Translations under genes and position numbers: made by a program
The notes under the pieces: model-generated
What the model was told of the DNA's origin: nothing
Database searches by the model: none
Seen by the model: the letters and a program-made list of their open reading frames with translations, nothing else
DNA from: Sporosarcina thermotolerans
GTDB taxonomy: Bacteria; Bacillota; Bacilli; Bacillales_A; Planococcaceae
Assembly: GCF_030067815.1 (NCBI RefSeq)
Contig: NZ_CP125968.1
Coordinates: forward strand, 3,154,001-3,218,000
Reading direction: 5' to 3'
DNA: 64,000 bases
Shown here: in pieces, positions 18,380 to 27,909 of the stretch
How the letters are laid out: every line of letters starts with the position of its first letter
How positions within the stretch are numbered: the first letter of the stretch is position 1

Positions 18380-19855
18380 TTAAATCAGCATCTTGCATAA
18401 ATACCCACTATCGATTTTGCCGACATGTGTTTTCGGTAGCTCATCTAAAATAACAATTTTCTTTGGAATCTTATAGGAAGCAAGTGTGGCTTTGCAATGC
18501 GCAATGACAGCGTCATGATACAAATCACTTTCAACAGCTACCACGAAAGCAACTACAATTTCTCCCCATTTATCATCCGCCATACCGACAACGGCTGCTT
18601 CGCGGATTCCGGAATAATTGATCAGACATTGCTCTACTTCTTGCGGATAGACGTTTTCCCCGCCAGTAATGATCATGTCTTTCTTTCTTCCGACGATGAA
18701 TGTATCACCGTCCTCATCGATTTTAGCCAAATCACCTGTGCGGAGCCATCCATCCTGTACGACTTCTGATGTTTCACGTGGTTTATTCCAATATCCTGAA
18801 AATACATGGGGCCCCTTCACCAAAAGCTCGCCAATTTCGCCTTTTTCACAACGGTTTCCTTCTTCGTCCAACACCTGGATTTCATTGAATAACATACTTT
18901 TCCCAACAGAACCGACTTTACGTTCCGAATCTTCAGGGCGTATGAAAAAGTTATTCGGCCCTGCCTCCGTCAATCCGTATCCTTCCTTGAACCGCAACCC
19001 TTTTTTCCTGAAAGAACGATAAACCGTCGCTGGACATGGAGCTCCTCCGGATAAGAATACTTTCATTGAAGGAAACGAAGATTGGCGGAAGCACTCCGTC
19101 TGAATCATCATCTGATACATCGTCGGGACGAATAATGAAATCGTCGCTTCGTATTTATCTGTTACTTTCAAAGCTTCTTCCGGGTCAAATTGATGTCCGA
19201 TAGCAACTGTTCCACCTGCCATCAGTAATGGGATGCTTAATGCATTTAATCCGCCCGTATGAAAAAGCGGCATGTAGTTGACGGTCGTATCATCTTCGGA
19301 TAACCCCCAACTTATAATCGTATTCAACGCGTTCCAATTCACCGCATCATACGACAGCATGACACCTTTCGGCATACCGGTCGTGCCGCCAGTATAGATA
19401 ATCATCCAAGGATCCGTATGATTCACCTTTTCCTCAAACGCCGAATTTTCGGGCATCCCTAACGACTCGATGACTGTAAGTGAGACGGAATCGGCAACTT
19501 TCAACCCAAATATCGATTCTTTAAAACTGTCATCGTAAACAACTAACACCGGCGTACAGTCCTCTAACAACGCCTGCAATTCCGGGCGGCTCATCCTCCA
19601 GTTCAACGGAACATACATCAGCCCGACTTGCTCGCACGCGAATAGAATGGCAAACAGCTCAGGTTTGTTCGGGGAATAAACGGCAATCCGTTCCCCTTTC
19701 GCAAACCCTCTTTCCCGGAAAAAGGAAGCCCACCGAATTATCCGATTTCGCAAATCCTTGTATGACCAGCGCACATCCGTATGGATATCGATTAACGCAA
19801 TCCGATCAGGAGATAGTGCGGCCCTTTTCAATATCCAGCCTTGCTCATGGAACAC
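18380..19855 (-). CDS. acyl-CoA synthetase (AMP-forming)
   Basis: Activates a carboxylic acid to its CoA thioester through an acyl-adenylate. 491 residues. Seen: P-loop-like motif YTGGTTGMPKG, the adenine-binding GYGLTEAGP, the hinge motif GWLRTGDLA and the C-terminal catalytic Lys region (PKTHVGKID). It resembles fatty-acid/aryl acid ligases but is shorter than long-chain FadD. GTG start behind GGGAGGGGG. Last gene of a co-directional operon with a Liv-type transporter, so its substrate is probably the acid that this transporter imports, or its product. Confidence 0.88.
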   Translation of the reverse strand: MFHEQGWILKRAALSPDRIALIDIHTDVRWSYKDLRNRIIRWASFFRERGFAKGERIAVYSPNKPELFAILFACEQVGLMYVPLNWRMSRPELQALLEDCTPVLVVYDDSFKESIFGLKVADSVSLTVIESLGMPENSAFEEKVNHTDPWMIIYTGGTTGMPKGVMLSYDAVNWNALNTIISWGLSEDDTTVNYMPLFHTGGLNALSIPLLMAGGTVAIGHQFDPEEALKVTDKYEATISLFVPTMYQMMIQTECFRQSSFPSMKVFLSGGAPCPATVYRSFRKKGLRFKEGYGLTEAGPNNFFIRPEDSERKVGSVGKSMLFNEIQVLDEEGNRCEKGEIGELLVKGPHVFSGYWNKPRETSEVVQDGWLRTGDLAKIDEDGDTFIVGRKKDMIITGGENVYPQEVEQCLINYSGIREAAVVGMADDKWGEIVVAFVVAVESDLYHDAVIAHCKATLASYKIPKKIVILDELPKTHVGKIDSGYLCKMLI

Positions 19856-19874
19856 GGTAGTCCCCCTCCCTCCA

Positions 19875-20615
19875 TTACATCATTATTCCGCCGTCGACAT
19901 GCAGGACATGTCCGTGTACATAGTCGGATTCTCCGCTTGCTAAAAACAAATACGCATTGGCGATATCTTCCGGTTTTCCAAGCCGTTGCAATGAAACCGC
20001 CGATTCCATCTGGTGTATGACTTTTTCAGGCATTTTACGAACCATCGCAGTCGCCGTGAATCCTGGCGCTACCGCATTTATGTTGATGCCTTTACGTCCG
20101 AACTCTTTTGCCCAAGTCTTCGTCATACCGATTACAGCCGCTTTCGTCGCGGCATAATTCGTCTGCCCGAAATTCCCGTAAACACCACTTACTGAAGACG
20201 TGTTGATGATTTTCCCTGCTCCAGCAGCAATCATATGTGGTACGACTGCTTGCGTGCAATTGAAGACGCCAGTAAGATTCACATCCAAGACACGCTGGAA
20301 ATCTTCCGGCTCCATCTTCAGCAATGTAGCATCCTTCGTAATCCCTGCATTATTTATTAAAATATCAATCTTGCCATAGAGTTCAATTGTTTTTTCCGCT
20401 ACCTGAGCAACGCTCTCACGGTCGACGACATTCACTTGACAGAAAGTGATTTCATACCCTTTTTCTTTGAATAAAACCTCTTGCTCCTTGCCCGCGGCTT
20501 CATCAAAATCGGCCATGATAACAGCTGCCCCTTCTTCAGCAAAACGCTCGCATGCAGCCAAACCGATGCCGTTCGCTCCTCCAGTAATAATTGCTACTTT
20601 CCCTTTTAGTCTCAT
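19875..20615 (-). CDS. short-chain dehydrogenase/reductase, FabG-like
   Basis: NAD(P)-dependent oxidoreductase acting on a hydroxy/keto group. 246 residues, classical SDR: TGGANGIG cofactor loop (residues 12-19), NNAG, catalytic Ser in NTSSVSG, YAATK (Y-x-x-x-K). D at the end of beta2 (MADFDEA) favours NAD(H). It is preceded by AAGGAG and lies 19 nt before the AMP ligase, so it is part of the operon. In this setting it more likely oxidises a hydroxyacyl intermediate than makes fatty acids. Confidence 0.87.
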   Translation of the reverse strand: MRLKGKVAIITGGANGIGLAACERFAEEGAAVIMADFDEAAGKEQEVLFKEKGYEITFCQVNVVDRESVAQVAEKTIELYGKIDILINNAGITKDATLLKMEPEDFQRVLDVNLTGVFNCTQAVVPHMIAAGAGKIINTSSVSGVYGNFGQTNYAATKAAVIGMTKTWAKEFGRKGININAVAPGFTATAMVRKMPEKVIHQMESAVSLQRLGKPEDIANAYLFLASGESDYVHGHVLHVDGGIMM

Positions 20616-20627
20616 TATGTCAGCTCC

Positions 20628-21524
20628 TTACGCCAAAAACGTTTCAATCGTCGAATTCAGTTTTTCCAAGTTATCCACAAGCGGGGAATGCCCCATATCC
20701 TCGAGCGATACAAACGTCGCATTGTCGCCAAGGTCTTCCATGATTTCTTTGGTCATTTGCTCTGTCACAACATAGTCACGGTCACCGCGAAGGACAAGTA
20801 CGGGAATCGTAATATCTTTTGCCTGGTCACTGCCTTCATTGACGCCGTTATGAATTGGACTTATATTGAATGTGTTCAATGAATGGTAGACATCAGCCAA
20901 ATTCCGTTGGGTTAGCATGTCGTCAACATACTCTTCGTATTTATCCGTAAGAGGTTGCTGATGAGTGTAGATCAACGCATTCCAAACTGCTTTTAAGCCA
21001 TCCCGATTTTTTGAGTCATACAATCCTTGCATCGCCAACGTCTTTCCAGGATCCTGCTCAACGTCTTCGATTGTTTGCAAACGATGCTCAATGTCAGGGG
21101 TACCGTCCGTCTTCGTACCGAAAAACGGATAGCCCCTTGTGGATGCCGAAGCATTGAGGACAAGTTTTTCGCATTTACCCGGATGATCAGCAACATACTG
21201 CATGCAAACAGCCCCGCCCGTCGACCAGCCGATTAAGGAAAATTCCTTCAACCCTAACGCCTCGATGAAACCGTGCAAGTCCTCGGAGAAGTCCCGTATA
21301 CCTGTAACTCTCTCAAAATATGTAGACTCTCCGAACCCGCGCATATCGAGTGCATAGATTTTATACTTCGAATCCATCTTGTCAATCAGGACGTCCCAAT
21401 GCTTAGACGAGGTCATATTCCCATGGACGAGAACGACGTTTTTGTCGCCGCCATCCCGCTCCCGATATGCAATCTCTTCGTTGTTCTGCAACACGACTTT
21501 TTTTAATCCTGTTTTTAGTTCCAT
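20628..21524 (-). CDS. alpha/beta hydrolase
   Basis: 298 residues with the full catalytic triad: nucleophile elbow GWSTGG, acid in RGDRDYVV, His in DMGHSPLV; oxyanion loop VHGNMTSS. Cap domain of about 100 residues between. It may hydrolyse an ester, lactone, thioester or C-C bond; the sequence does not tell. Ribosome site GAGGAGGAATAACGG; the start overlaps the end of the KAS III-like gene by 10 nt, so expression is coupled. Confidence 0.87.
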   Translation of the reverse strand: MELKTGLKKVVLQNNEEIAYRERDGGDKNVVLVHGNMTSSKHWDVLIDKMDSKYKIYALDMRGFGESTYFERVTGIRDFSEDLHGFIEALGLKEFSLIGWSTGGAVCMQYVADHPGKCEKLVLNASASTRGYPFFGTKTDGTPDIEHRLQTIEDVEQDPGKTLAMQGLYDSKNRDGLKAVWNALIYTHQQPLTDKYEEYVDDMLTQRNLADVYHSLNTFNISPIHNGVNEGSDQAKDITIPVLVLRGDRDYVVTEQMTKEIMEDLGDNATFVSLEDMGHSPLVDNLEKLNSTIETFLA

Positions 21525-22543
21525 CCGTTATTCCTCCTCACATTTTCCCATTTCACGGTCACCGCACCCCATGCATAGCCGATTCCAGCGCTGACAAGGA
21601 CTGCGAGATCACCGTCTTTCAATTTCCCTGCTGATTGAGCCAACTCCAATGAAAGGATTTGATCCATTTGGCCAATATGACCGAATTCATGCAAGTAAAT
21701 AGATTGATCATCAGTTAGACCAAGCTCGCGCAACACATAATCATGCGCTGACCTTTTCATATGCAAAATAGCTAAATAGTCGATTTCCTTTTCGGTATAT
21801 CCACTTTTTTGCAATGAACCCCGGATGACTTGAAGGAAGTTTTGCATCGATTTCTGTTCAAGCCTTGTTTTCATTCCAACTGGATCAAGTACATCAAGGC
21901 GATATAAACCATTATCCAAATCCTCGGTTGTCAGCGGCCTCTTTGTTCCCCCGACAGGAACGACGACATCTTCCGAGAATGAGCCATCCGTAATAAGTTC
22001 CGTTTCAAGTATGATGTTCTCCATATGATCACGACGTAAAATCATCGCCGCGCCGCCTGCCCCAAGGTTGAACATGAAGCGTGTCCGTTCATTTTCATAA
22101 TCGATGAAGTCGCCATTACGGTCGCCGGCTAAAAGAACCGTCCGAATGGAAGGATCAGCCACCATAAGACTTTTCGCCACTTTTATCGCCATTATCGTCG
22201 TGCCGCAGCGGAGCGCCACATCGAATGCCCATGCATGATAGGCACCAATTTCCTCCTGCATCTTTATAGCAGCCGTCCATAATGGATATTCCTTATGCTC
22301 CTCACCGATATAGATGATGACATCAATTTCCTTCGGCTCGATCTGCCCTTTCCTCATCGCTTCACGAGCCGCCCAGATCCCCATCGCAACGGTATGATCA
22401 TGCTCACCGGGAATTGGCTTTTCCGTAATACCCATCTTCTGTTTCACAACGTCGACGGGTAAATTAGCACGTTCTGCGATTTCTGCCGCAGTCATTTTTG
22501 TTTCAGGAATATAAACACCAGTGCTGACAATCCCGACGACCAT
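21515..22543 (-). CDS. 3-oxoacyl-ACP synthase III-like thiolase-fold enzyme
   Basis: 342 residues of the FabH/thiolase fold. Seen: nucleophile Cys in VALRCGTTIMAI and catalytic His in AILHMKRSAHD. The third FabH residue, Asn of the GNTSA loop, appears to be His here (EFGHIGQMD). That places it among KAS III-like acyltransferase or thiolase-type enzymes, not in housekeeping fatty acid initiation. Operon context (acyl-CoA ligase, SDR, hydrolase, uptake system) suggests it condenses or cleaves a CoA-bound intermediate. It abuts livM (start and stop share base 22543). Confidence 0.82.
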   Translation of the reverse strand: MVVGIVSTGVYIPETKMTAAEIAERANLPVDVVKQKMGITEKPIPGEHDHTVAMGIWAAREAMRKGQIEPKEIDVIIYIGEEHKEYPLWTAAIKMQEEIGAYHAWAFDVALRCGTTIMAIKVAKSLMVADPSIRTVLLAGDRNGDFIDYENERTRFMFNLGAGGAAMILRRDHMENIILETELITDGSFSEDVVVPVGGTKRPLTTEDLDNGLYRLDVLDPVGMKTRLEQKSMQNFLQVIRGSLQKSGYTEKEIDYLAILHMKRSAHDYVLRELGLTDDQSIYLHEFGHIGQMDQILSLELAQSAGKLKDGDLAVLVSAGIGYAWGAVTVKWENVRRNNGWN

Positions 22544-23543
22544 TATGAAACCTCCTTCTTAGGTACAGTTTTTGCTCCATCCTTTTTCATCTTCCGTTTC
22601 CAGAATTGCTCCCGTATTGTTCCGACAACACCTCTCGGGAAGAAGACGACCGCTAAAATGTATACGATTCCGAAGAAAATGATCCACCGTTCGAAAATCG
22701 GATATTCTTTTGCCAAGCCTGATAAATAATACTGCGCTAATTCAATTACCCCTGCACCCACAATCGGGCCGATCAATGTCCCCACACCGCCGATGATCGT
22801 CATAAGTAACGCATCCAAAGTGATATCCATCGTCAGCACACTCGTATTGACAAACCGAAGCGATACGGCATACAACGAACCTGCCAAGCTCGCAATAACA
22901 CCCGCAACGACTGAGGCAATCACTTTATAATGCAGTGGATTGAAGCCAAGGGAACTTGTTCGCTGTTCATTCTCCCTGACGGCAACAAGCACTCTTCCGA
23001 AAGGAGAATTCACAAATCTTCTTAGGAATACATAAACGAGTACAAGGCAAGCAAGAACGACAAGATAAAACATGACACGATCTTTGAAAAACTCCGGTGC
23101 TTTAAAAGTAAATCCGTCATTCCCCTGAGTCAATGTCCGCCATTTCTCCGCTAACACTAAAAACAATCCAGACACAGCGAGTGTCAACATCGCATAGAAG
23201 TGGCTTTTCAATCGCAATGTAAGTAAGCCGATGAAGAAACTGATCAATCCTGCAAGTAGCATGCCGACACCGATTGAAACGATGAACGTCCCCATAGTCG
23301 GCTCAATCCTCTTCAGCATGACTGCGGTCGTATATGCACCATCCCGAAGAACATCGCATGCCCGAATGAGACAATACCCGTATACCCAAGCAAAATATCA
23401 TAGCTCATCGCAAGGATCGAAAAGATGAATATTTGCGTCAATAAAATAGTCCAAGTCCTTGAATCCGATACGAATGGGAAGATCGCAAGCGCGATTACAA
23501 TAACGACAAGTAAGTAATGATTCAATTGAAATTTTCTTTTCAT
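22543..23543 (-). CDS. livM: Liv-type ABC transporter permease LivM (frameshifted)
   Basis: Second permease of a branched-chain amino acid-type (HAAT) importer. The N-terminal frame has three TM segments and the family motif GYTGIVSFGHAMFFG; the C-terminal frame continues AYTTAVMLKR with about six TM and the EAA-like segment FNPLHYKVIASVVAG. The frames meet at 23338-23343, where GGGATGGTGCA lacks one base; restoring it gives FGxGAYTTAV. About 333 residues. The N-terminal ATG at 23543 follows livH by 4 nt. The break is probably a sequencing indel. Confidence 0.88.
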
Positions 23544-23547
23544 GCCG

Positions 23548-24407
23548 TCACCCCTTTGCCCTAAATAGCCCTTGCGGACGGAAGATTAATACGATTGCCA
23601 TTAGCATCATATTGACCGCAAGTGAAAGTGCCGGAACGTAATAGGCCATATAACTTCCCGCTAACCCTACAAGGATAGCGGCTAATAGCGATCCAGAAAA
23701 ACTGCCCATTCCACCGATAACAACAACGATGAACGCCAAAATCGCAAATTCAAATCCCATTTCTGCATAGATGACACCGGAATACGGGGCAAACAGTGCA
23801 CCACCGAGTGCTGCAAGTGCCGCACCAGTCATGAATACATATAGGAATACGCGTTTAATGTTAATGCCAAGTGCCTGCACCATTTCTTTATTCATAACGC
23901 CCGCACGGACAACAAGACCGATTTTCGTTTTTTGCAACATGTATTGAAAAATGCCGAAGATAACAAACCCGACGATAATGATGAATAATCGGTACTTAAT
24001 AATAAGGACATCCCCAAATTCCCAGCTACCTTCCAATTTCGGTGGCACTATCGCCCGTATTTGATTGGGCCCCCAAACAACTTTCAACAGCTCCGCCAAC
24101 ACAAGCATGAATCCAAGCGTTATAAGAATCTGCTGAACGTGATTCCCGTAAACCGGCGTGATGATAAGCTTCTCTGTAATGAATCCAAGGACTGCCCCCG
24201 TTACGATAGCACCTAAAATACCAAGAATAAAACTACCGGTAAGCGAATAAAACCAGACCGCGGAATAGGCACCCAGGCAAACAATCCACCATGCGCAAAG
24301 TTCAACACGCTCATCAAACCGAAAATAAGGGTCAATCCGGAAGCAAGTAGAAAGATGAGCATGCCCGTTGCCAAGCCATTGACCGTCAAATTGATAAGTA
24401 ATTCCAT
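23548..24407 (-). CDS. livH: Liv-type ABC transporter permease LivH (frameshifted)
   Basis: First permease of the importer. True N-terminus MELLINLTVNGLATGMLIF and NFAHGGLFAW (family motif) are in one frame; after 24271-24275, where GGGTGCC appears for an expected GGGGTGCC, the rest (GAYSAVWFYSLTGSFILGI... to MGSFSGSLLAA and FRPQGLF) is in another. Together about 287 residues with eight TM segments. Start ATG 24407 after AAGGGGG. The missing G in a G run suggests a sequencing indel. Confidence 0.88.
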
Positions 24408-24420
24408 CGTGCAACCCCCT

Positions 24421-25131
24421 TCACCCGATTCCCAAATATTTTCGTTTCAATTCTTCATTCCCTATCAAATCTTTCATCTCACCCGCATGCACCGTCGCAC
24501 CGTCATCGATAAGTGTGTACCGGTCCCCAATCCTGCTTGCCATGATGAAATTCTGTTCAACAAGCACAATCGTCGTGCTTTTTTTCATTTCCGTAATAGC
24601 TTCCATCACTTTCTCGATGACAATAGGAGCAAGACCTTTCGAAGGTTCGTCGATCAACAGCAACTTGCTTTCATGGACGAAAGCCCTCGCCATCGCCAAC
24701 ATCTGTTTTTGTCCACCCGACAGATGCCCTCCATCTTTTTTCCAAAACGTCTTCAAATCAGGAAAGAGATCCAACACATATTCCTGTCGGGCAAGTGTTG
24801 CATCATCCTCTTTACGCATTGCTACTTTCATATTTTCCTCGACGGTCAAATCGGCGAAAATCCCTTGGTCTTCCGGAACATACCCGATGCCTGTATTGGC
24901 TATTGTATATGTAGGCTGTTTTTTGATGTCCTTGTCCTCAAAAAAAATTGTCCCTTTCGAAGCGGGTGTCAATCCCATAATTGTTTTCAATGTCGTCGTT
25001 TTCCCAGCCCCGTTACGCCCTAACAGCACACTCACTTCCCCTTCACGCGCTTCAAATGAAACACCTTGAAGGATATGATATTGCCCGATAAACGTATGGA
25101 TTCCCTCAACTTTCAGCAAGGTTTTCATCAT
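24421..25131 (-). CDS. livF: Liv-type ABC transporter ATPase LivF
   Basis: 236 residues. Walker A GRNGAGKTTT, Q-loop YVPEDQGIF, signature LSGGQKQML, Walker B LLLIDEPSKGLAP (LivF-type SKGLAP), H-loop VEQN. Start overlaps the livG stop by 4 nt. Energises the HAAT importer together with LivG. Confidence 0.93.
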   Translation of the reverse strand: MMKTLLKVEGIHTFIGQYHILQGVSFEAREGEVSVLLGRNGAGKTTTLKTIMGLTPASKGTIFFEDKDIKKQPTYTIANTGIGYVPEDQGIFADLTVEENMKVAMRKEDDATLARQEYVLDLFPDLKTFWKKDGGHLSGGQKQMLAMARAFVHESKLLLIDEPSKGLAPIVIEKVMEAITEMKKSTTIVLVEQNFIMASRIGDRYTLIDDGATVHAGEMKDLIGNEELKRKYLGIG

Positions 25132-25880
25132 ATAAGCCTCCCAGGTACGCGTTTTTGAACCGTCTCGTTGTTCATGATTTCCTCAGGGCTTCCGTCTGCA
25201 AGGAGTTTGCCGTTGAAAAGCACCATAATCGAATCCGATAGGTCGAGAATCATATCCATTTTATGTTCGATTAAAAGAATCGTCTTATCGCCCGTCTGTT
25301 TGATCGCTTTTATGACATCAAGGATGGCTGGCACTTCCTCAAGCGACATCCCAGCAGTCGGTTCATCTAATAAAAGTACTTCCGTATCAAGCGCCAAAAG
25401 CATCGCGATCTCTAACTTCCTTTTTTCTCCGTGGGATAACTGGCTCGCGATTGCGTGTTCCTTCCCTTGTAGCAAGACAACCCCAATCAGCCTTTGCGAC
25501 TCTTCCAACAGCTTTTTATAATGAGTGAAATGCCGGTACATCTGATACCGGATCTTTTCCTTTGATTGGACCGCAAGGCGTACATTTTCAAGTACAGTCA
25601 AATTCGGGAATACGTTCGTAATTTGGAATGAACGTCCAAGACCTAACCGCGCTCGTGCGACGGAAGACATTGAAGTAATATTTTCCCCTTTGAAATAGAC
25701 ATCGCCTTCTGTTGCCTTCAGTTCTCCGCTTAGCAAATTAAAAAATGTAGTCTTACCTGCCCCATTCGGACCGATGATAGACTTCAACTGTTTGGCAGGC
25801 ATTTCAAAATTCACTTTGGAAACTGCCGTATGTCCACCGAAGCGAATCGTCAAATTTTCTGTTTTAATGATCGGTTCCAT
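25128..25880 (-). CDS. livG: Liv-type ABC transporter ATPase LivG
   Basis: 250 residues from ATG 25880 (GAAGGAGGAAACAAT upstream); a longer frame to 25940 has no ribosome site. Walker A GPNGAGKTTF, signature LSHGEKRKLEIA (the LSHG variant usual in LivG), Walker B VLLLDEPTAGMS, H-loop LIEHKMD. Second ATPase of the importer. Confidence 0.93.
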   Translation of the reverse strand: MEPIIKTENLTIRFGGHTAVSKVNFEMPAKQLKSIIGPNGAGKTTFFNLLSGELKATEGDVYFKGENITSMSSVARARLGLGRSFQITNVFPNLTVLENVRLAVQSKEKIRYQMYRHFTHYKKLLEESQRLIGVVLLQGKEHAIASQLSHGEKRKLEIAMLLALDTEVLLLDEPTAGMSLEEVPAILDVIKAIKQTGDKTILLIEHKMDMILDLSDSIMVLFNGKLLADGSPEEIMNNETVQKRVPGRLI

Positions 25881-25978
25881 ATTGTTTCCTCCTTCCACCT
25901 GTTCAGCCCTTCTCGATTGGATGAAACAGGGGGATTTCATCCAATTGAGAAGGACAGTACAAACTGTCCTTCTTTCTT

Positions 25979-27250
25979 TTACTTATTCTGGATTGGTGGC
26001 TCAGTCTCCTCAGGTGACAATTCTCTGAGAAGTACAGGCACTGGATACGGAATGCCTTCTTGCTTTTCAAGTTTAATAGAGTAAAGTGTTTGCAATGCTT
26101 GGTGGTCTTCCGCACGGAAAGTCATCTTCCCTTTCGGTGTTTCGAAAGACATGCCTTCCATTACTTTTATCAACGTTTTGCCGTTAGCATCGCCATCTGA
26201 TTTCTTCAATGCTTCTACAATCGCGATTGCTGCTGACATACCACCCGGTGTGAATAGATCCGGAACTTCACCGTTGTATCTTGCTTTATGTTCCTTCACT
26301 AGCCAATCATTGATTGGGTTGTTAGGAAGCGTGTGGTAGTAAACTGAGAATCCTTCCATGCCTACAAGTGGCTCCATGATGGATAGTGCCGGGATATCCG
26401 GTGCACCAGTCGAAATCTTGATGCCTTTTTCTTGCATCTTCAAATCAGCAATTTGGTTCCAAGGCGAGTTTGCACCTGCCCAAACGACAAACATATAATC
26501 CGGTTTTGCTTCAATGACCTTTTGCAAGTTCGAAGTGAAGTCAGTTGCAGCTGGATCAGCGAATTCCTCGATGATGACTTCTGCTCCTAAAGCTTCAGCC
26601 GCTTTTTTGAATGCTGCAATTCCATCCCATCCAAATGAATAGTCCGGTGCAAATGTAGCAATTTTCACTCCTGGTCCAGCAATCGCCGCAGCTCCAGCGA
26701 CAGCATCCTGCGATGAGTTACGTCCCGTACGGAAAATGTATGGGTTGAACTCTGAACCTGTAATGCTATCCGCAACTGCCGGCTCGACGATCATGATTTT
26801 CTCGTATTCTTCAGCAAGTGGAAGAACGGCGAGTGTGTCACCAGAGCTGGATGATCCGACAAGGAAGTCGACTTCATCTTCTTCAAGTAGTTTTGTTGCT
26901 TTTTGTACTGCGACTTCTGGTTTTGTTTCTGTGTCTTCGTAGACGACTTCAATTTTCTTGCCTGCGACTATCATTGTTCCGCCTGTTGCATACTCAAGAC
27001 CAAGTTCAAAGCCTTGCTTAGTTTGCTTTCCGTATGATTCAAGGGCGCCAGTAAGGGATGCGAGGACACCGATTTTGATTGTGCCTAATTCTTCCTCTTC
27101 CTCTTCTTCTTCGTTTTGATTTGACTGGTTTGTTGCTTTTTCGTCGTCATCCGTCTTTGTGGATGCTTCCCCTCCATCGGATTTGCTGCAAGCCGCCATA
27201 ATGACCAGCATCATTGCGACCAATAAATACAACCATGATTTCTTCTTCAT
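25979..27250 (-). CDS. ABC transporter substrate-binding lipoprotein (Peripla_BP_6)
   Basis: Solute receptor of the HAAT importer. 423 residues from ATG 27250 (GGAGAGAGGAG upstream). Seen: lipoprotein signal with Cys21 (IMAAC), an Asp/Glu-rich linker of about 40 residues (EEEEEEE), then a type I periplasmic-binding fold (TIKIGVLASLTGALESYGKQ; DFLVGSSSSGDTLAV; IFRTGRNSSQD). This receptor class binds branched-chain amino acids, amides, and aromatic or aliphatic acids. The catabolic genes downstream point to an organic acid and not to leucine, by inference. First gene of the nine-gene operon. Confidence 0.9.
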   Translation of the reverse strand: MKKKSWLYLLVAMMLVIMAACSKSDGGEASTKTDDDEKATNQSNQNEEEEEEEELGTIKIGVLASLTGALESYGKQTKQGFELGLEYATGGTMIVAGKKIEVVYEDTETKPEVAVQKATKLLEEDEVDFLVGSSSSGDTLAVLPLAEEYEKIMIVEPAVADSITGSEFNPYIFRTGRNSSQDAVAGAAAIAGPGVKIATFAPDYSFGWDGIAAFKKAAEALGAEVIIEEFADPAATDFTSNLQKVIEAKPDYMFVVWAGANSPWNQIADLKMQEKGIKISTGAPDIPALSIMEPLVGMEGFSVYYHTLPNNPINDWLVKEHKARYNGEVPDLFTPGGMSAAIAIVEALKKSDGDANGKTLIKVMEGMSFETPKGKMTFRAEDHQALQTLYSIKLEKQEGIPYPVPVLLRELSPEETEPPIQNK

Positions 27251-27318
27251 ACTGCAACTCCTCTCTCCATCTGTTTTTGTAACCGCTTTCTTTCTGTCTA
27301 TTACTCTATTCGATGATA

Positions 27319-27388
27319 GTTGCAAATCAGTTGCAAATCGAACCACGAAGAGTTCGATTTGCCGTATTTCTGCGCTCTTTGCAGAAAT
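27319..27388 (-). promoter_or_regulatory. direct repeats and two palindromes upstream of the uptake operon
   Basis: GTTGCAAATC occurs twice in a row (27320, 27330). The second copy begins a perfect 11-bp inverted repeat GCAAATCGAAC - 9 nt - GTTCGATTTGC (27332-27362), followed at once by ATTTCTGC - 7 nt - GCAGAAAT (27366-27388). Position 80-140 nt before the substrate-binding gene suits activator or repressor sites, possibly for the STAND/BTAD regulator encoded upstream. A role as a terminator is less likely as T runs are absent. Confidence 0.6.
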
Positions 27389-27411
27389 TAAGGCAAAGGT
27401 TAAAATTGGTC

Positions 27412-27602
27412 GTTGATTTTCGCTTCGGCGGACGCTTTCCGCGGGGCGCGGGTGATCCTCCTCGGTCGCTTCGCTCCACTGCGGGTCTCACCATTCGCGC
27501 TAAATCCCGCAGGAAAAGCCGTTACGAAGAACGGCTTTTGCGAACAAAAGCGAAGCGTTGAGAGCACATCTTTGCACTTCGCCGCCCTCCGCTGCAATCA
27601 AC
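27412..27602. repeat. GC-rich MITE-like repeat, copy 2 (with insertion)
   Basis: Begins GTTGATTTTCGCTTCGGCGG and ends GCAATCAAC; shares GGCGGACGCTTTCC, TCGCTTCGCTCC and CGCCGCCCTCC blocks with copy 1 at 9871-9994. About 70 nt (27511-27581) not found in copy 1 include a hairpin AAAAGCCGTT / AACGGCTTTT. No gene is credible in it. Confidence 0.8.
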
Positions 27603-27716
27603 TAATTCTAATCAATTAGTAACTTCTTTATTTAAGGGCTTTATCAGTAAAAGGCACTTGGCGCATCAGTAGGTCCCCAATTTCATACAAAGACCTGCGT
27701 GAATGAAATTACTTGG

Positions 27717-27870
27717 GACTTCCCGTAGAATGTAGATGACTTCCCATTGAACACCAGAAACCTCCTATAGACCCGTAACAACTTCCCATAGAACGGGGAT
27801 GACTTCCCGTAAAACCTTGAAGTTTTCCCATAGACAGACAATAACTTCCCATTAACTTCCCCTAATTATA
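27717..27870. repeat. 21-bp tandem array, family A, seven units
   Basis: Units ACTTCCCRTAGAACnnnnA with 21-nt spacing, same family and same orientation as the array at 17892-18320 but more diverged. As there, it lies just past the terminator of a minus-strand gene. Of the 658-nt gap 27251-27908, all is accounted for by operator-like palindromes, the GC-rich repeat, this array and the next terminator. Confidence 0.9.
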
Positions 27871-27878
27871 GGATCTAT

Positions 27879-27909
27879 CAAAAAAAGGAAGCGACATAAT
27901 CTGCTTCCT
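27879..27909 (-). terminator. terminator of the STAND/BTAD regulator gene
   Basis: Minus-strand stem AGGAAGC / GCTTCCT, 10-nt loop, six T; it begins in the last codons of the gene. Confidence 0.85.

Noticed and set aside
27313..27619. Open frames on both strands in the 27.4-kb repeat
   Set aside because: Same repeat element; compositional open frames only.
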